A stretch of DNA of 64,000 nt from Rhodobacter sp. GTDB taxonomy: Bacteria > Pseudomonadota > Alphaproteobacteria > Rhodobacterales > Rhodobacteraceae. The stretch lies in the NCBI GenBank assembly GCA_027490955.1, contig JAIXXB010000019.1, positions 1-64,000 on the forward strand, in the 5' to 3' direction. This document shows, piece after piece, positions 37,510 through 47,231 of this stretch; the first letter of the stretch is position 1; every line of letters begins with the position of its first letter. The position numbers and the translations under genes were made by a program. The notes below the pieces were generated by a model. That model was not told the DNA's origin. It did no database searches and saw only the letters and a list, made by a program, of their open reading frames with translations.

Positions 37510-38217
37510 ATGACGCAACTTTCTTTTGCGCGGCTGCGCCCATGGCTGTTTGGGGCCGTGCTGCTGATGGCCTTGATTGCAGCGCATGGGGTATTGGCCC
37601 ATGCGGTGACCCTTGGCGACAAGGGCTATATTCAAGAGATTTCGGGGCCGCAGTTTCTGCCGTTTTTATATCTGGGCGCGAAACATATGATCACGGGCTA
37701 TGACCATATCTTGTTTTTGTTTGGCGTGATTTTCTTTTTGTATGGCATCAAGGAAATCGGGCTTTATGTGACATTGTTTGCCATTGGCCATTCCAGCACC
37801 ATGATTATCGGGGTTTGGTTCAATTTTGGCATCAACGCCTATATCATCGATGCGATCATTGGGTTTTCGGTGGTGTATAAGGCGCTGGATAATTTGGGCG
37901 CGTTTCAAAAATGGTTTGGCTATCAGCCCGACACGCGCGCGGCCACGCTGATTTTTGGCCTGCTACATGGCTTTGGTCTGGCGTCGAAGATCATCGAATA
38001 CAACATCTCGCCCGATGGGCTGCTGGTCAATCTGATCGCCTTTAATCTGGGGGTGGAACTTGGGCAATTGACGGCATTGGCGTTGATTTTGGTGGCCATG
38101 CGCCACTGGCGCGCCAACCCTGCCTTTGCGCGGCAAGCCTTGCGCGCGAATGTCATTATGATGGGACTTGGCTTTTACCTGATGGGCGTGCAGCTTGTCG
38201 GGTTGGCCTTTGCATAA
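37510..38217 (+). CDS. HupE/UreJ-family metal transporter
   Basis: 235 residues. Signal-like start, then about six helices. The conserved HMITGYDHILFLFGVIFFL and FGLLHGFGLASKI segments place it in the HupE/UreJ branch, membrane proteins thought to move nickel or cobalt. AGGAG precedes the ATG at 37510. Followed after 11 bases by a membrane anchor protein. No urease or hydrogenase genes are nearby, but cobalamin genes lie 8 kb away. Confidence 0.88.
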   Translation: MTQLSFARLRPWLFGAVLLMALIAAHGVLAHAVTLGDKGYIQEISGPQFLPFLYLGAKHMITGYDHILFLFGVIFFLYGIKEIGLYVTLFAIGHSSTMIIGVWFNFGINAYIIDAIIGFSVVYKALDNLGAFQKWFGYQPDTRAATLIFGLLHGFGLASKIIEYNISPDGLLVNLIAFNLGVELGQLTALALILVAMRHWRANPAFARQALRANVIMMGLGFYLMGVQLVGLAFA

Positions 38218-38228
38218 GGATATAGAAC

Positions 38229-39005
38229 ATGCAGAACACTTCAAATCACGTGCAAATACGGCAAATTCCCAGCACTTCGGGCGGGCTGATCCGATCTACG
38301 CTTTTGTCAGGGGCTGCGGCCTTGGCGGTGCTGGTGATTGTCTATCTGCCCGCCGAATATGGCCGCGATCCTACGGGATTTGGCGCGCTTTTGGGGCTGA
38401 CGGAAATGGGCCTGATCAAGCAGCAGCTTTACGCCGAGGATGCGGCCGACCGCGCCGCGCCGCAAGGCGCAACTGACCCTGCGATTATCGCGCGACTTGA
38501 CGCGATAGAGGCGCAACTGGCCATGATGAACGCGGTCATTGGCGCGCCGCCTGCCGCCGTGCAGGCAGAGCTTGCCGTGCCAGCGCCGCCCGCTGTCTCT
38601 GCCCCCGAAAATGCCGCCAAGGAGGCCCCAGACGCCGCTGCGCCTGCCGCAGATGCGCCTGCCGCAGCGGCCGACCCTATGCCGGCCAGCACAGCCCCAT
38701 GGCGCGACGAGGTCAGTTTCACCCTTGCCCCTGGCGAAGGGATCGAGGTGAAACTGGCCATGGACAAGGGCCAAACCGCCCAATTTGAATGGACGGCAAA
38801 TGGCGGCGTGGTCAATTATGACACCCACGGCGATGGTGGCGGCCAAAAGATCAGCTATGAAAAAGGCCGCGCTGTGGCCCAGCAAGCGGGCGCATTGACC
38901 GCGGCCTTCACGGGCAATCATGGCTGGTTTTGGCGCAACCGAACCGATGCGCCTGTCACCTTAACCCTGCGCACAAAAGGCGAATATACCGCGCCGAAAC
39001 AATAG
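38229..39005 (+). CDS. Transmembrane anchor protein of the HupE module
   Basis: 258 residues: one membrane helix (about 25-44), a helical stretch, an Ala/Pro-rich linker (about 110-155) and a beta-type C-terminal domain (EVSFTLAPGEGIEVKLAMDKG onward, ending near KGEYTAPKQ). Proteins of this kind are labelled 'transmembrane anchor protein' beside HupE/UreJ genes in Rhodobacterales. The C-terminal domain is probably periplasmic and may contact metal or the transporter, which is inference. Ends just before a strong hairpin. Confidence 0.8.
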   Translation: MQNTSNHVQIRQIPSTSGGLIRSTLLSGAAALAVLVIVYLPAEYGRDPTGFGALLGLTEMGLIKQQLYAEDAADRAAPQGATDPAIIARLDAIEAQLAMMNAVIGAPPAAVQAELAVPAPPAVSAPENAAKEAPDAAAPAADAPAAAADPMPASTAPWRDEVSFTLAPGEGIEVKLAMDKGQTAQFEWTANGGVVNYDTHGDGGGQKISYEKGRAVAQQAGALTAAFTGNHGWFWRNRTDAPVTLTLRTKGEYTAPKQ

Positions 39006-39020
39006 CGGTGGTAAGGGTGG

Positions 39021-39051
39021 CCAATGGGGGCGCAGCTTGCGCCCCCATTGG
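39021..39051. terminator. 14-bp perfect hairpin between convergent genes
   Basis: CCAATGGGGGCGCA, loop GCT, TGCGCCCCCATTGG sits between the anchor gene (plus) and the RTX gene (minus), two bases before the RTX stop codon. No T-run on either side; the symmetry suits a bidirectional terminator or transcript-end protector. Confidence 0.75.
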
Positions 39052-39052
39052 G

Positions 39053-42000
39053 TTAGAAGGTGGTGTCACTCGCCTCGAAGGTTGCGAATGTCAGGCCAAA
39101 GACAGTGGTATTGATCAGGGCAAAATACAGACCCGACCCATCGCCCAAATCGCTGGCATCGTTGCGGGCCGAGATAAAGTCGGGATAGGCATCCGTCAAA
39201 TTCAACCGATCTTCGCCTTTGAAAAAATCGCTGATCGTGTTGGTTGTCAACAGGGCCGTGGCCGCATCTGGAGGTGCGAGAGGACCGCCGTTTTCGTTTT
39301 CTTGGAAAAAGACATCCGCGCCCGCGCCCCCTTCCAGCACATCCAAGCCCGAGCCCCCTTGCACGGTATCGTTGCCATCGCCGCCAAAGATGGTGTCGTT
39401 GTCAAACCCGCCGTCCAAATTGTCGTTGCCCGCATCGCCATAAATCAGGTCATTGCCCGCTTCGCCCAAAGTGGCATCATTGTCGCTGCCGCCATAGACT
39501 GTGTCATTGCCCGCCCCTGCAAAGGTCAAATCAACGCCCGCATCGCCATAGACCAGATCGCCATCATCGCCAGCGCTCAGCACATCATCGCCTGCGCCGC
39601 CAAACAGCGCCTTAGCCCCCGAGATGCCAACGAAGATATCGTCATTGCCTGCCTCGCCATAAAGGGTGTCTTGCCCGTCATTGCCGTCAATCGTGTCATT
39701 GCCGTCGCCGCCATAGATCAGGTCATTGCCCAGCCCGCCGGCCATATTGTCGCCATCGCCTGCCCCTTGCAGCGTGTCGTTGCCTGTGCCGCCAAACAGC
39801 TGGTCTAGATCATCGCCGCCGTCCAACAGATCGTCGCCGGCCTCGCCAAACAGATCATCCAGACCTGCGCCGCCGCGCAGCGTGTCGTTGTCATCCCCGC
39901 CCAGCAGCGTGTCATCGCTGAGCCCGCCATCAAGGCTGTCATTGCCCGCGCTGCCCGACAAATCATCGGTGCCATCGCCGCCCAGCAGCGTATCGTTGCC
40001 TGTGCCGCCTGCTAGCGTATCACCGCCATCGCCGCCATCAAGGCCGTCATTGCCTGCCTCGCCGTCAAGGCTATCGTTCCCAGCGCCGCCTTGCAGCGTG
40101 TCATCCCCTGCGCCTGCGGTCAGCGTGTCATCGCCAAGGCCGCCAAGCATCTGGTTGGCCGTATCGCCGCCAAACAGCAGGTCATTTTCCGCGCCGCCAT
40201 CCAGTGCGGTGGGTGCAGAACTGCCTGCATAAAGGGTATCGTTGCCCTCTTGGCCAAACAGGCTGTCATTGCCGCCTTCGCCATAGATCACATCGGCATC
40301 AAGCCCGCCAAAGATGGTGTCATTGCCCGCATCGCCATAGAGCGTATCCGCCCCAGCGCCGCCCGAAATACCGTCGCCATTGCCCGTTTGTCCCGGCGCG
40401 CCGACAATATCATCGCCTGCGCCTGCGTCGATTGTGTCCAGACCAGCCCCGCCGATCAGCCTATCATCGCCATCTCCGCCGAACAAAGCATCATCATCAG
40501 TGCCGCCATTCAGCGTGTCATTGCCCGCGCCGCCTGCCAGTTGATCAAAGCCGTTGTCGCCGTTGATCAGATCATTGCCGCCTTGGCCCTGAATCGCATC
40601 ATTGCCAAAATTGCCGATCAGGAAATCATTCCCATCGCCGCCATCGATACTGTCACCACCGCCATCGCCATCGATCAGATCATCGCCCGCGCCGCCCAGC
40701 AGGGTGTCTTCGGCATCGCCGCCATAAACCTCGTCATCGCCGCCATCGCCTTGCAGGCTATCACGCCCATCTAGGCCAAAGATCGTGTCCGAATCTGCGC
40801 CGCCCAAGACGAAATCATTGCCAGCATCGGCTTCGATAAAATCTGTGCCATCGCCGCCGTCTACAGTGTCATTGCCAAGGCCGCTGCGGATTGTATCCGC
40901 GCCGCCCAGCCCAAGGATACTGTCATTATCGCCATCGGCCCCATCAATCGCATCGCCCTCTGCATCGACAAATCCCGCCGCCAGCGCATCTGCGCCATTC
41001 GTGCCCGCGACAATCCCGTCAGGATCGCGCATCACGGTTTCAATTTCTGAATAGGTAAAGTTGATGGTCTGGCCTGCCACATCAAAGCTGCCCGACCCAG
41101 CCCCCGCCCCCGCAGGCGTGACAATCAGATTTTGCGCGCCGCGCAAATCCAGCACATCGCCCGTCACTTCGCCGCCCGAGCCGCCCTGTATGGTGATCCC
41201 ACCCGCTGCGGTAAAGGCGGCAAAATCTAGGCTGAACAGATCATCGCCGCCGTCCCCAAGCAGGGTTGATTGCGCACCCACATCGATCGTGTCATTGCCG
41301 TCCCCGCCAAAAACTGCGCTATTGCCCTGCGATGCAAATAGGCGATCTGCGCCCGCCTCGCCATAGAGCGTATCTTGGCCCGCGCCCCCGTCCAGACGAT
41401 CGGCATCGTCGCCGCCATACAGCAGATCATTGCCCGCGCTGCCTTGCAATTCATCTTGGCCCGCGCCGCCCAGCACTGTGTCATTGCCCAGCCCAGCGTC
41501 CACGGTGTCATTGCCCACCCCGCCCACAAGACTGTCATTGCCCGCGCCGCCTGCCAGATCATCATTGCCGTCTTCGGCCAAAATCGTGTCATCGCCGTCG
41601 TCGCCCGAAAGGATGTCGCCGCCCGCGCCCGCGCGCAGGCTGTCATTGCCCGCGCCGCCAAACATCTCGTCCACAGCCGCGCCGCCCAGCAGCGTGTCAT
41701 TGCCGCCATCGCCATAAATGCTGTCGCCTCCGCCAAGGCCCGACAGGCTGTCATCGTCCAGCCCGCCATAAAGCAGATCATTGGCCACCACGCCGCCCAG
41801 AACTGTATCATTGCCCGCATCGCCAAATGCCCTGCCGCCGCCAAGCCCTGTGTCCAGCAGATCATTGCCCGCCCCGCCGCCCAGCACATCAAGCGTGCCA
41901 TCGCCGCCCAGCAATGTATCATTGCCAAGGCCGCCATAAAGCGTGTCGTCATTCAAGCCGCCGTCTAGGCTGTCTTGCCCATCATCGCCATAGATCGTGT

Positions 42001-42661
42001 CATTGCCCGCCCCGCCTGCTGTGGTATCATCGCCCAGACCCAGCACAACCAAATCGCGCCCATCACCGGCCAAGACGCTGTCATTGCCCGCCCCGCCATA
42101 AATCTGGTCGGTTTGCAGCCCGCCTGTGATGGTGTCATTACCCGCCCCACCAAACAGCAATTTGGCCCCTGCAAGGGCGGCCAAAAGCAGATCATCGCCA
42201 TCTTCGCCATCCAGCGTGTCTTGGCCCGTGTCGCTGTCCAACGTGTCATTGCCATCACCACCCGCGACATCATCATCGCCCGTGCCTGCCAAAACGCTGT
42301 CATTGCCCGCGCCGCCCTCGACCACATCTGCACCGCTGCCTGCAAAGATCACGTCATTGCCCAGCCCTGCAAAAATGGAATCATCCCCGCTGAGCGCGGT
42401 GATCGTATCATCGGGTGTTGTCAGATCATCGCCGCCAAAGCCCTGCGTTTTGTTGCTGCCGCTGATTTCATCATCGTCATCCGTGCCCGTCACCGCGCCA
42501 TCATCTGCGCCATCGCTGTCATCATACAGGCGGCGATCTTGGGGGGGCTGGCCGCCATCATCGCTATCGTCATCTGCCGATCCGTTGAACAAAAATGAAA
42601 ACAGGCTGTCGCCAAATCCGACGAGCACCGAGGCAATCATAATCAGCGCGTAAAGTTCCAT
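39053..42661 (-). CDS. Giant RTX calcium-binding protein
   Basis: 1202 residues made almost wholly of tandem GGxGxDxxx nonapeptides, dozens of them, which fold into Ca2+-loaded beta rolls outside the cell. The N-terminus has one hydrophobic segment ([20 protein letters not shown]) and an Asp-rich linker instead of a Sec signal. A non-repeat block ([15 protein letters not shown], about 480-550) interrupts the roll. The C-terminus ends [11 protein letters not shown], consistent with type I secretion. No protease, lipase or adhesin domain is visible, and no T1SS genes are adjacent. It may be a surface-layer or matrix protein. Confidence 0.88.
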   Translation of the reverse strand: MELYALIMIASVLVGFGDSLFSFLFNGSADDDSDDGGQPPQDRRLYDDSDGADDGAVTGTDDDDEISGSNKTQGFGGDDLTTPDDTITALSGDDSIFAGLGNDVIFAGSGADVVEGGAGNDSVLAGTGDDDVAGGDGNDTLDSDTGQDTLDGEDGDDLLLAALAGAKLLFGGAGNDTITGGLQTDQIYGGAGNDSVLAGDGRDLVVLGLGDDTTAGGAGNDTIYGDDGQDSLDGGLNDDTLYGGLGNDTLLGGDGTLDVLGGGAGNDLLDTGLGGGRAFGDAGNDTVLGGVVANDLLYGGLDDDSLSGLGGGDSIYGDGGNDTLLGGAAVDEMFGGAGNDSLRAGAGGDILSGDDGDDTILAEDGNDDLAGGAGNDSLVGGVGNDTVDAGLGNDTVLGGAGQDELQGSAGNDLLYGGDDADRLDGGAGQDTLYGEAGADRLFASQGNSAVFGGDGNDTIDVGAQSTLLGDGGDDLFSLDFAAFTAAGGITIQGGSGGEVTGDVLDLRGAQNLIVTPAGAGAGSGSFDVAGQTINFTYSEIETVMRDPDGIVAGTNGADALAAGFVDAEGDAIDGADGDNDSILGLGGADTIRSGLGNDTVDGGDGTDFIEADAGNDFVLGGADSDTIFGLDGRDSLQGDGGDDEVYGGDAEDTLLGGAGDDLIDGDGGGDSIDGGDGNDFLIGNFGNDAIQGQGGNDLINGDNGFDQLAGGAGNDTLNGGTDDDALFGGDGDDRLIGGAGLDTIDAGAGDDIVGAPGQTGNGDGISGGAGADTLYGDAGNDTIFGGLDADVIYGEGGNDSLFGQEGNDTLYAGSSAPTALDGGAENDLLFGGDTANQMLGGLGDDTLTAGAGDDTLQGGAGNDSLDGEAGNDGLDGGDGGDTLAGGTGNDTLLGGDGTDDLSGSAGNDSLDGGLSDDTLLGGDDNDTLRGGAGLDDLFGEAGDDLLDGGDDLDQLFGGTGNDTLQGAGDGDNMAGGLGNDLIYGGDGNDTIDGNDGQDTLYGEAGNDDIFVGISGAKALFGGAGDDVLSAGDDGDLVYGDAGVDLTFAGAGNDTVYGGSDNDATLGEAGNDLIYGDAGNDNLDGGFDNDTIFGGDGNDTVQGGSGLDVLEGGAGADVFFQENENGGPLAPPDAATALLTTNTISDFFKGEDRLNLTDAYPDFISARNDASDLGDGSGLYFALINTTVFGLTFATFEASDTTF

Positions 42662-43050
42662 GACCTGCCCTTGCAACTTTGGCGGAGAGAGATAATCATG
42701 GTTAAACTAAGGCGCGAGTCCGCGCGCTGGCGAGTCAAATCTGTGGATAAATCCCTTATTTTCCGATCTGGAAACAGTTTGAAATCGGGCGGTTTGGGCA
42801 GGGGCCTTCAAAACATTCACCTTTTGCCGATTCCAAGGCGCAGCGCACGCGCCTGATACGCACAAAGATGCGGCAAAGCCTGTCAGATTGTTCTTGGGCG
42901 CGCCAAAATCGCACGGATTGTTTCCCGCTTTTCGCAAAATCCGCCTGCCGGTTTCGGGACAGTTGCGCAAAAATATGGCCAAAACGGCTGCCCCGTTGCA
43001 GAAATATGGCGCTTTTGCGCCTTGATGATGGGCGGCGCTGCCTTGGGTTG
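42662..43050. other. 389-base gap upstream of the RTX gene
   Basis: No gene is supported. A 91-codon minus-strand frame (42707-42982) has a cysteine-, arginine- and proline-rich product without a family resemblance and is treated as spurious. The part next to the RTX start should hold its promoter. A loose dyad CCGAT...ATCGG (about 42759-42790) is present. Confidence 0.5.
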
Positions 43051-43377
43051 TTAGGCTGGGCTGCCCTTGGCGGGGGCAGGATCGTCGGTCATTTCAAAAC
43101 TGCCGCCCGAGGCGATCAGGCAGGTCGTGCCATCGGGGGATGTGGCAATGATTGTCCATGTGCCTGTGCTGGGGTTCACGAACAACTCCATCACAGAGGT
43201 TTGCCCTGCAATGCCTATGGCGCGCCTTGCCTCGCCATATTTGGTGCCCAATGCCGCCAGAACATCGGGGCGAGGGGCGCATTGGCTGGGTTGCGCAAAG
43301 GCGTTTTGCGCGGCGAACATCAGCAGGGCAAGGCCGAAAGACAGGGCAAAGAGGTGTTTTTGCAGCGGATTGGGCAT
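43051..43377 (-). CDS. Small secreted protein of unknown function
   Basis: 108 residues with a clear signal peptide (FALSFGLALLMFAAQNAFA, cleavage near residue 28). The mature protein has two Cys residues (near 33 and 86) that could form a disulfide, and a beta-rich pattern (VMELFVNPSTGTWTIIATSPDGTTCLI). I recall similar small periplasmic proteins in Rhodobacterales but no name. It stands alone on the minus strand, divergent from mcl2 across 196 bases. Confidence 0.8.
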   Translation of the reverse strand: MPNPLQKHLFALSFGLALLMFAAQNAFAQPSQCAPRPDVLAALGTKYGEARRAIGIAGQTSVMELFVNPSTGTWTIIATSPDGTTCLIASGGSFEMTDDPAPAKGSPA

Positions 43378-43492
43378 GGTTGGGGCCTTTCATCGGGATA
43401 AAGGCCATGCTGCGCCCAATGGGTCGCCAAATGGTTAACCTGCGGGGCGTTCTGGCCTAGTTCTCCCCCCTGCGCTGCGCTTGCGCAGAATT

Positions 43493-43526
43493 TTTCTGCA
43501 ACGCGGCATTTCCAGCCTTGCAGAAA
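43493..43526. promoter_or_regulatory. 9-bp inverted repeat upstream of mcl2
   Basis: TTTCTGCAA (43493-43501) and TTGCAGAAA (43518-43526) are exact inverted copies 16 bases apart, about 50 bases before the mcl2 start. Acyl-CoA responsive regulators of the PccR/RamB group use TTTGCAAA-type sites, which are similar but not the same. A regulatory site is plausible; the protein is unknown. Confidence 0.4.
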
Positions 43527-43573
43527 GTGACAAAATAATGCCAGTTAACGCAATAATATTGCTGCGAGGAATC

Positions 43574-44428
43574 ATGCCTGCTGCCCGCCACCGCCCCTAT
43601 CGGTCGGTTTTGTATATTCCCGCCTGCAATGCGCGGGCCATGGAAAAGGCGAAAAGCCTGCCTGCCGATGCGATTATCTTCGATTTGGAAGATGCCGTTG
43701 CCCCCGCCGAAAAGGACGCGGCCCGCGCCGCATTGGTGATCGCCTTGCAGGGCGATTATGGCGCGCGCGCGCGGATCGTGCGGGTCAATGGGGCAGATAC
43801 AATTTGGGGCGCGGCGGATCTGGCCGCCTTTGCGCGCCATAGCGGGGCTGATGCGCTGCTGCTGCCCAAGGTTGGCGCTGCTGCTGATTTGGACGCAGCC
43901 CATGCTCTTGCCCCCGAAAAACCGCTTTGGGCCATGATGGAGACGCCGCTGGCCATGCTGAACGCAGCCCAGATTGCCGCACATCCCGCGCTGGCGGGCA
44001 TGGTGATGGGCACGAATGATCTGGCCAAAGACTTGGGCGCGCGCCATCGCAGTGATCGTTTGGCGCTGCAATCCGCGCTGGGCCTGTGCCTGCTGGCCGC
44101 CCGCGCCCATGGCCGCATCATCATTGATGGGGTCTACAATGCCTTTCGTGATGATGCAGGCTTGGCCGCCGAATGTGCGCAGGGCCGCGATATGGGCTTT
44201 GATGGCAAAACCCTGATTCATCCCGCGCAACTGCCCATCGCCAATGCCGCCTTTGCCCCATCGCAGGCCGAACTTGCCCTTGCCCGCCGCCAGATCGCGG
44301 CCTTTGAAGCAGCCTGCAGCGCGGGGCAAGCAGTTGCAGTTGTGGATGGTAAAATTGTTGAAAACCTGCATATCGTGGCAGCGAACGCCCTGCTGCGCAT
44401 GGCAGAGGCGATAGCAGCAATGGAGTAG
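43574..44428 (+). CDS. mcl2: CoA ester lyase family, probable (3S)-malyl-CoA thioesterase
   Basis: 284 residues, CitE-like TIM barrel. RSVLYIPACNARAMEKA and IIFDLEDAVAPAEKDAAR carry the Mg2+ and CoA-binding residues. The length and the neighbours (nnrU, DUF1737, mch) match Mcl2 of Rhodobacter sphaeroides, which hydrolyses malyl-CoA to malate at the end of the ethylmalonyl-CoA pathway, rather than the longer malyl-CoA lyase Mcl1. GAGGA precedes the ATG at 43574. The choice between the two activities rests on length and context. Confidence 0.85.
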   Translation: MPAARHRPYRSVLYIPACNARAMEKAKSLPADAIIFDLEDAVAPAEKDAARAALVIALQGDYGARARIVRVNGADTIWGAADLAAFARHSGADALLLPKVGAAADLDAAHALAPEKPLWAMMETPLAMLNAAQIAAHPALAGMVMGTNDLAKDLGARHRSDRLALQSALGLCLLAARAHGRIIIDGVYNAFRDDAGLAAECAQGRDMGFDGKTLIHPAQLPIANAAFAPSQAELALARRQIAAFEAACSAGQAVAVVDGKIVENLHIVAANALLRMAEAIAAME

Positions 44429-44431
44429 CCG

Positions 44432-44983
44432 ATGTATTTCCTGATTTTAACGCTGGGCGTGGTTTTGTGGGCCTATTCCCATTTGATGAAGCGCGTCACA
44501 CCCAGTTTCCGCGCCTCTTTGGGCGAGGCGCGGGGCAAGGGCGTGGTTGCCCTGCTGTCCTTGGTCGCGGTGGCGCTGATGATTTGGGGCTATCAAGGGG
44601 CCGATGTCATCCAATTGTGGAACCCGCCTGCGTTTTTCACCCATATCAACAATCTGTTGATGCTGATTGCGGTGTTTCTGGTTAATTTGGGCTATGTGCC
44701 TGGATTGCTGCGCAGCAAAATGCGCCACCCGATGCTGGGCGCAGTTAAGGTTTGGGCGCTGGCGCATTTGCTGGTGAATGGCGATCTGGCCTCGGTGATC
44801 TTGTTCGGCGGCATGCTGGCATGGGCGGTTTTTGACATGATCAAGATCAATAAAATGCAAGACTGGGCCCGCCCTGCCGCTGGGCCTGTGATCTATGACC
44901 TTGGCTATGGCCTTGTCAGCCTTGGCGTTTTTGCCGCCATTGCATGGCTGCATACCTATTTCGGCTATTGGCCCTTTGGATGA
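44432..44983 (+). CDS. NnrU family membrane protein
   Basis: 183 residues, about six hydrophobic segments. WAYSHLMKRVTP near the N-terminus and LWNPPAFFTHINNLLMLIAVFLVNLGYVP are typical of NnrU/NnuR-type proteins, first seen near nitric-oxide reduction genes. Here it lies three bases after mcl2, in a carbon-assimilation operon, so no denitrification role is implied. Heme or isoprenoid-linked functions are proposed for relatives but not shown. Confidence 0.88.
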   Translation: MYFLILTLGVVLWAYSHLMKRVTPSFRASLGEARGKGVVALLSLVAVALMIWGYQGADVIQLWNPPAFFTHINNLLMLIAVFLVNLGYVPGLLRSKMRHPMLGAVKVWALAHLLVNGDLASVILFGGMLAWAVFDMIKINKMQDWARPAAGPVIYDLGYGLVSLGVFAAIAWLHTYFGYWPFG

Positions 44984-44986
44984 ATC

Positions 44987-45193
44987 ATGGCGCAGCTTTA
45001 TCGTTTTCTGTCAGATGATGACACCTCTGCCTTCTGCCACAAGGTCAGCGAGGCCCTGTCTAAAGGGTGGCAGCTGTATGGCAGCCCGACCTATGCCTTT
45101 GACGCCAAGTCCGAGGTGATGCGCTGCGGCCAAGCCGTGGTGAAGGATATCGCGGGGGATTATCACCCCGATATGAAATTGGGCCAGCAATAG
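44987..45193 (+). CDS. DUF1737 family small protein
   Basis: 68 residues, one small domain: LYRFLSDDDTSAFCHKVSEALSKGWQLYGSPTYAFD is the DUF1737 pattern, and the family has no known activity. Three bases after the NnrU stop. Conserved between nnrU and mch in R. sphaeroides, so it may assist pathway enzymes, but that is inference. Confidence 0.88.
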   Translation: MAQLYRFLSDDDTSAFCHKVSEALSKGWQLYGSPTYAFDAKSEVMRCGQAVVKDIAGDYHPDMKLGQQ

Positions 45194-45202
45194 GGGGTGC
45201 CT

Positions 45203-46237
45203 ATGGGCAGTAAAACCAACGCAGGGCGGTTTTTTGAAGATTACCGCTTGGGCGAGGTGATTGCCCATGCCATCCCGCGCAGTCTTTCGGGCGGGGAACG
45301 CGCGCTGTATCACGCGCTTTATCCCGCCCGCCATGCGCTGTATTCATCCGATGAATTCGCCCGCAATTGCGGGTTGCCCGCCAGCCCACTGGATGATTTG
45401 ATCACCTTTCATACTGTATTTGGCAAAACTGTGCCTGATATATCGCTGAACGCAGTGGCGAATTTGGGCTATGCGGCGGGGCGCTGGTTGGCCCCTGTTC
45501 ACGTGGGCGATACGCTGTCGGCGCGCAGCACGGTGATTGGGCTGAAGGAAAATTCCAACGGGCAATCGGGCGTGGTCTATGTGCGATCCGAAGGTGTCAA
45601 TCAAAATGGTGTGGTGGTGCTGGACTATACCCGATGGGTTATGGTGAAAAAGCGCGATCTGGCCAGCCCAGCGCCCGCAGCCCAGATCCCCGATTTGCCA
45701 TCGGCTTTGGCGGTGGGGGATTTGGCTTTGCCGCAGGGGCTGGATTTCACGCGCTATGATTTCACCCTTGCGGGCGAGGCGCACACCATGCGCGATTATG
45801 CGCTGGGCGAGGTAATCGACCATGTGGATGGGGTCACGCTGGAAGAGGCCGAGCATATGCTGGCCACCCGCCTTTGGCAGAACACCGCCAAAGTGCATTT
45901 TGATGCCCAAAGCCGCCCCGATGGGCGGCGCTTGATTTACGGCGGCCATATCATCAGCCTTGCCCGCGCGCTGTCGTTCAATGGGCTGGCCAACGCGCAA
46001 ATGATTGTTGGGCTCAATGGCGGCGCACATGCAAACCCTGCCTTTGCAGGCGATACTGTGCGCGCATGGAGCGAGGTTTTGGATATGGCCGAAACCGCAG
46101 CCCCGCATGTGGGGGCAATCCGGCTGCGCTTGGTCGCGCATAAGGGCGCGCAAGCGGGGCCTTTGCGCGCGGCAGATGGCAAATACAGCCCCGATGTGCT
46201 GCTGGATTTGGATTACTGGGCGCTGATGCCGATTTAG
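45203..46237 (+). CDS. mch: Mesaconyl-CoA hydratase (MaoC family)
   Basis: 344 residues with two hot-dog domains. Mch hydrates mesaconyl-CoA to beta-methylmalyl-CoA in the ethylmalonyl-CoA pathway. NLGYAAGRWLAPVHVGDTL in the first half and GGHIISLARALSFNGL in the second are typical of this two-domain type, and the length matches the R. sphaeroides enzyme. Start ATG 45203 has GGGGG five bases upstream. It overlaps the convergent cobD stop by four bases. Confidence 0.92.
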   Translation: MGSKTNAGRFFEDYRLGEVIAHAIPRSLSGGERALYHALYPARHALYSSDEFARNCGLPASPLDDLITFHTVFGKTVPDISLNAVANLGYAAGRWLAPVHVGDTLSARSTVIGLKENSNGQSGVVYVRSEGVNQNGVVVLDYTRWVMVKKRDLASPAPAAQIPDLPSALAVGDLALPQGLDFTRYDFTLAGEAHTMRDYALGEVIDHVDGVTLEEAEHMLATRLWQNTAKVHFDAQSRPDGRRLIYGGHIISLARALSFNGLANAQMIVGLNGGAHANPAFAGDTVRAWSEVLDMAETAAPHVGAIRLRLVAHKGAQAGPLRAADGKYSPDVLLDLDYWALMPI

Positions 46238-47208
46238 CCCAGCGCGGCGGCCAGCCTGTCCCATTCCTGCGCTGCGCCTGCGGGGCCAAGGCGCAGCCAA
46301 GTTGTGGAATAGGGGAAGATGCGGCTCCAAATATGGGCGCGGGCAAGGCGCGCTTGCGCCGCTGCGGCATTGGGGGTCTGGTAAAGGCGAAACAAATCGC
46401 AGCCCCCCAGCACGCCCCAGCCTGCCGCGCGCGCCAAATCATCCATCTTGGCGGCATCTTGCGCCAGACGCGCGCGGCTGGCATCAGCCCAAGCGCGATC
46501 GGCATAGGCCATGCGCGCGATATGCAGCGCAGGGCCAGAGACAGGCCACGGGCCCGCCAGTGCGCGCAAATGATCGATATCGGCCTGCGGGCCAAAAACA
46601 AGGCCGAACCGCGCCCCTGCAAGGCCCCAAAACTTGCCAAAAGATCGCAAGATCAGCAGCTTTTCTTGCCCCGCATAGGGCAAAAGAGATGCTTGCGGCG
46701 CAACATCGCCAAAGCTTTCATCGACAATCAGCAGCCCCACTTCGGGCAATAAGGCCAGCAGATCATCGGGGGAAAACACCCGCCCGTCGGGGTTGTTGGG
46801 GTTGACGACCACGGCCAAATCCGCCCCGCGCATGGCGGCTAAATCTGGCGCATCCAACACGCGCCAACCCTGCGCGCGCAGACAGGCGGCATGTTCGTTA
46901 TAGCTGGGGCTCAACACCGCCGCCCGTCCAATTGGGCGCAATTGCGGGATCATCTGGATCGCCGCCTGCGCACCCGCGCAGATCATCGCAGGGGCAGAAC
47001 TGCCATAATGCTCTTGCGCCGCGGCAAGCGCCGCCGCCATCTCGGCTGCATCGGGCAGGCTGTGCCAAGCTTTGGGCGGCAGTGCAGGGATCGGATAGGC
47101 GATGCGGTTGATGCCCGTGGACAGGTCAATCCATGCGCTGGGCTGCCCCCCAAATTGCGCCATCGCAGCCCCTATGTTTCCGCCGTGGTCACGCGTTTTG
47201 TCAATCAT
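46234..47208 (-). CDS. cobD: Threonine-phosphate decarboxylase
   Basis: 324 residues, PLP-dependent aminotransferase fold. Decarboxylates L-threonine phosphate to (R)-1-aminopropan-2-yl phosphate, the aminopropanol linker of cobalamin. The PLP lysine is in ILRSFGKFWGLAGARFG, with NPNNPDG and VDESFGD before it. The start at 47208 follows AGGAAC; a longer frame upstream is non-homologous. Called cobC in the Pseudomonas scheme. Co-directional with cbiB, but separated from it by a hairpin element. Confidence 0.9.
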   Translation of the reverse strand: MIDKTRDHGGNIGAAMAQFGGQPSAWIDLSTGINRIAYPIPALPPKAWHSLPDAAEMAAALAAAQEHYGSSAPAMICAGAQAAIQMIPQLRPIGRAAVLSPSYNEHAACLRAQGWRVLDAPDLAAMRGADLAVVVNPNNPDGRVFSPDDLLALLPEVGLLIVDESFGDVAPQASLLPYAGQEKLLILRSFGKFWGLAGARFGLVFGPQADIDHLRALAGPWPVSGPALHIARMAYADRAWADASRARLAQDAAKMDDLARAAGWGVLGGCDLFRLYQTPNAAAAQARLARAHIWSRIFPYSTTWLRLGPAGAAQEWDRLAAALG

Positions 47209-47231
47209 GGCGCTGTTCCTTGTGCTGGCAG

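Noticed and set aside
39219-42653. Long open frames opposite to the RTX gene with Pro/Ser/His-rich products
   Set aside because: They mirror the Gly/Asp repeats on the coding strand; composition is a by-product and no start sites or families are seen.
39053-42661. CRISPR-like array within the repetitive region
   Set aside because: Repeats are codon-based nonapeptide units without spacers; no direct repeats of constant sequence and no cas genes.
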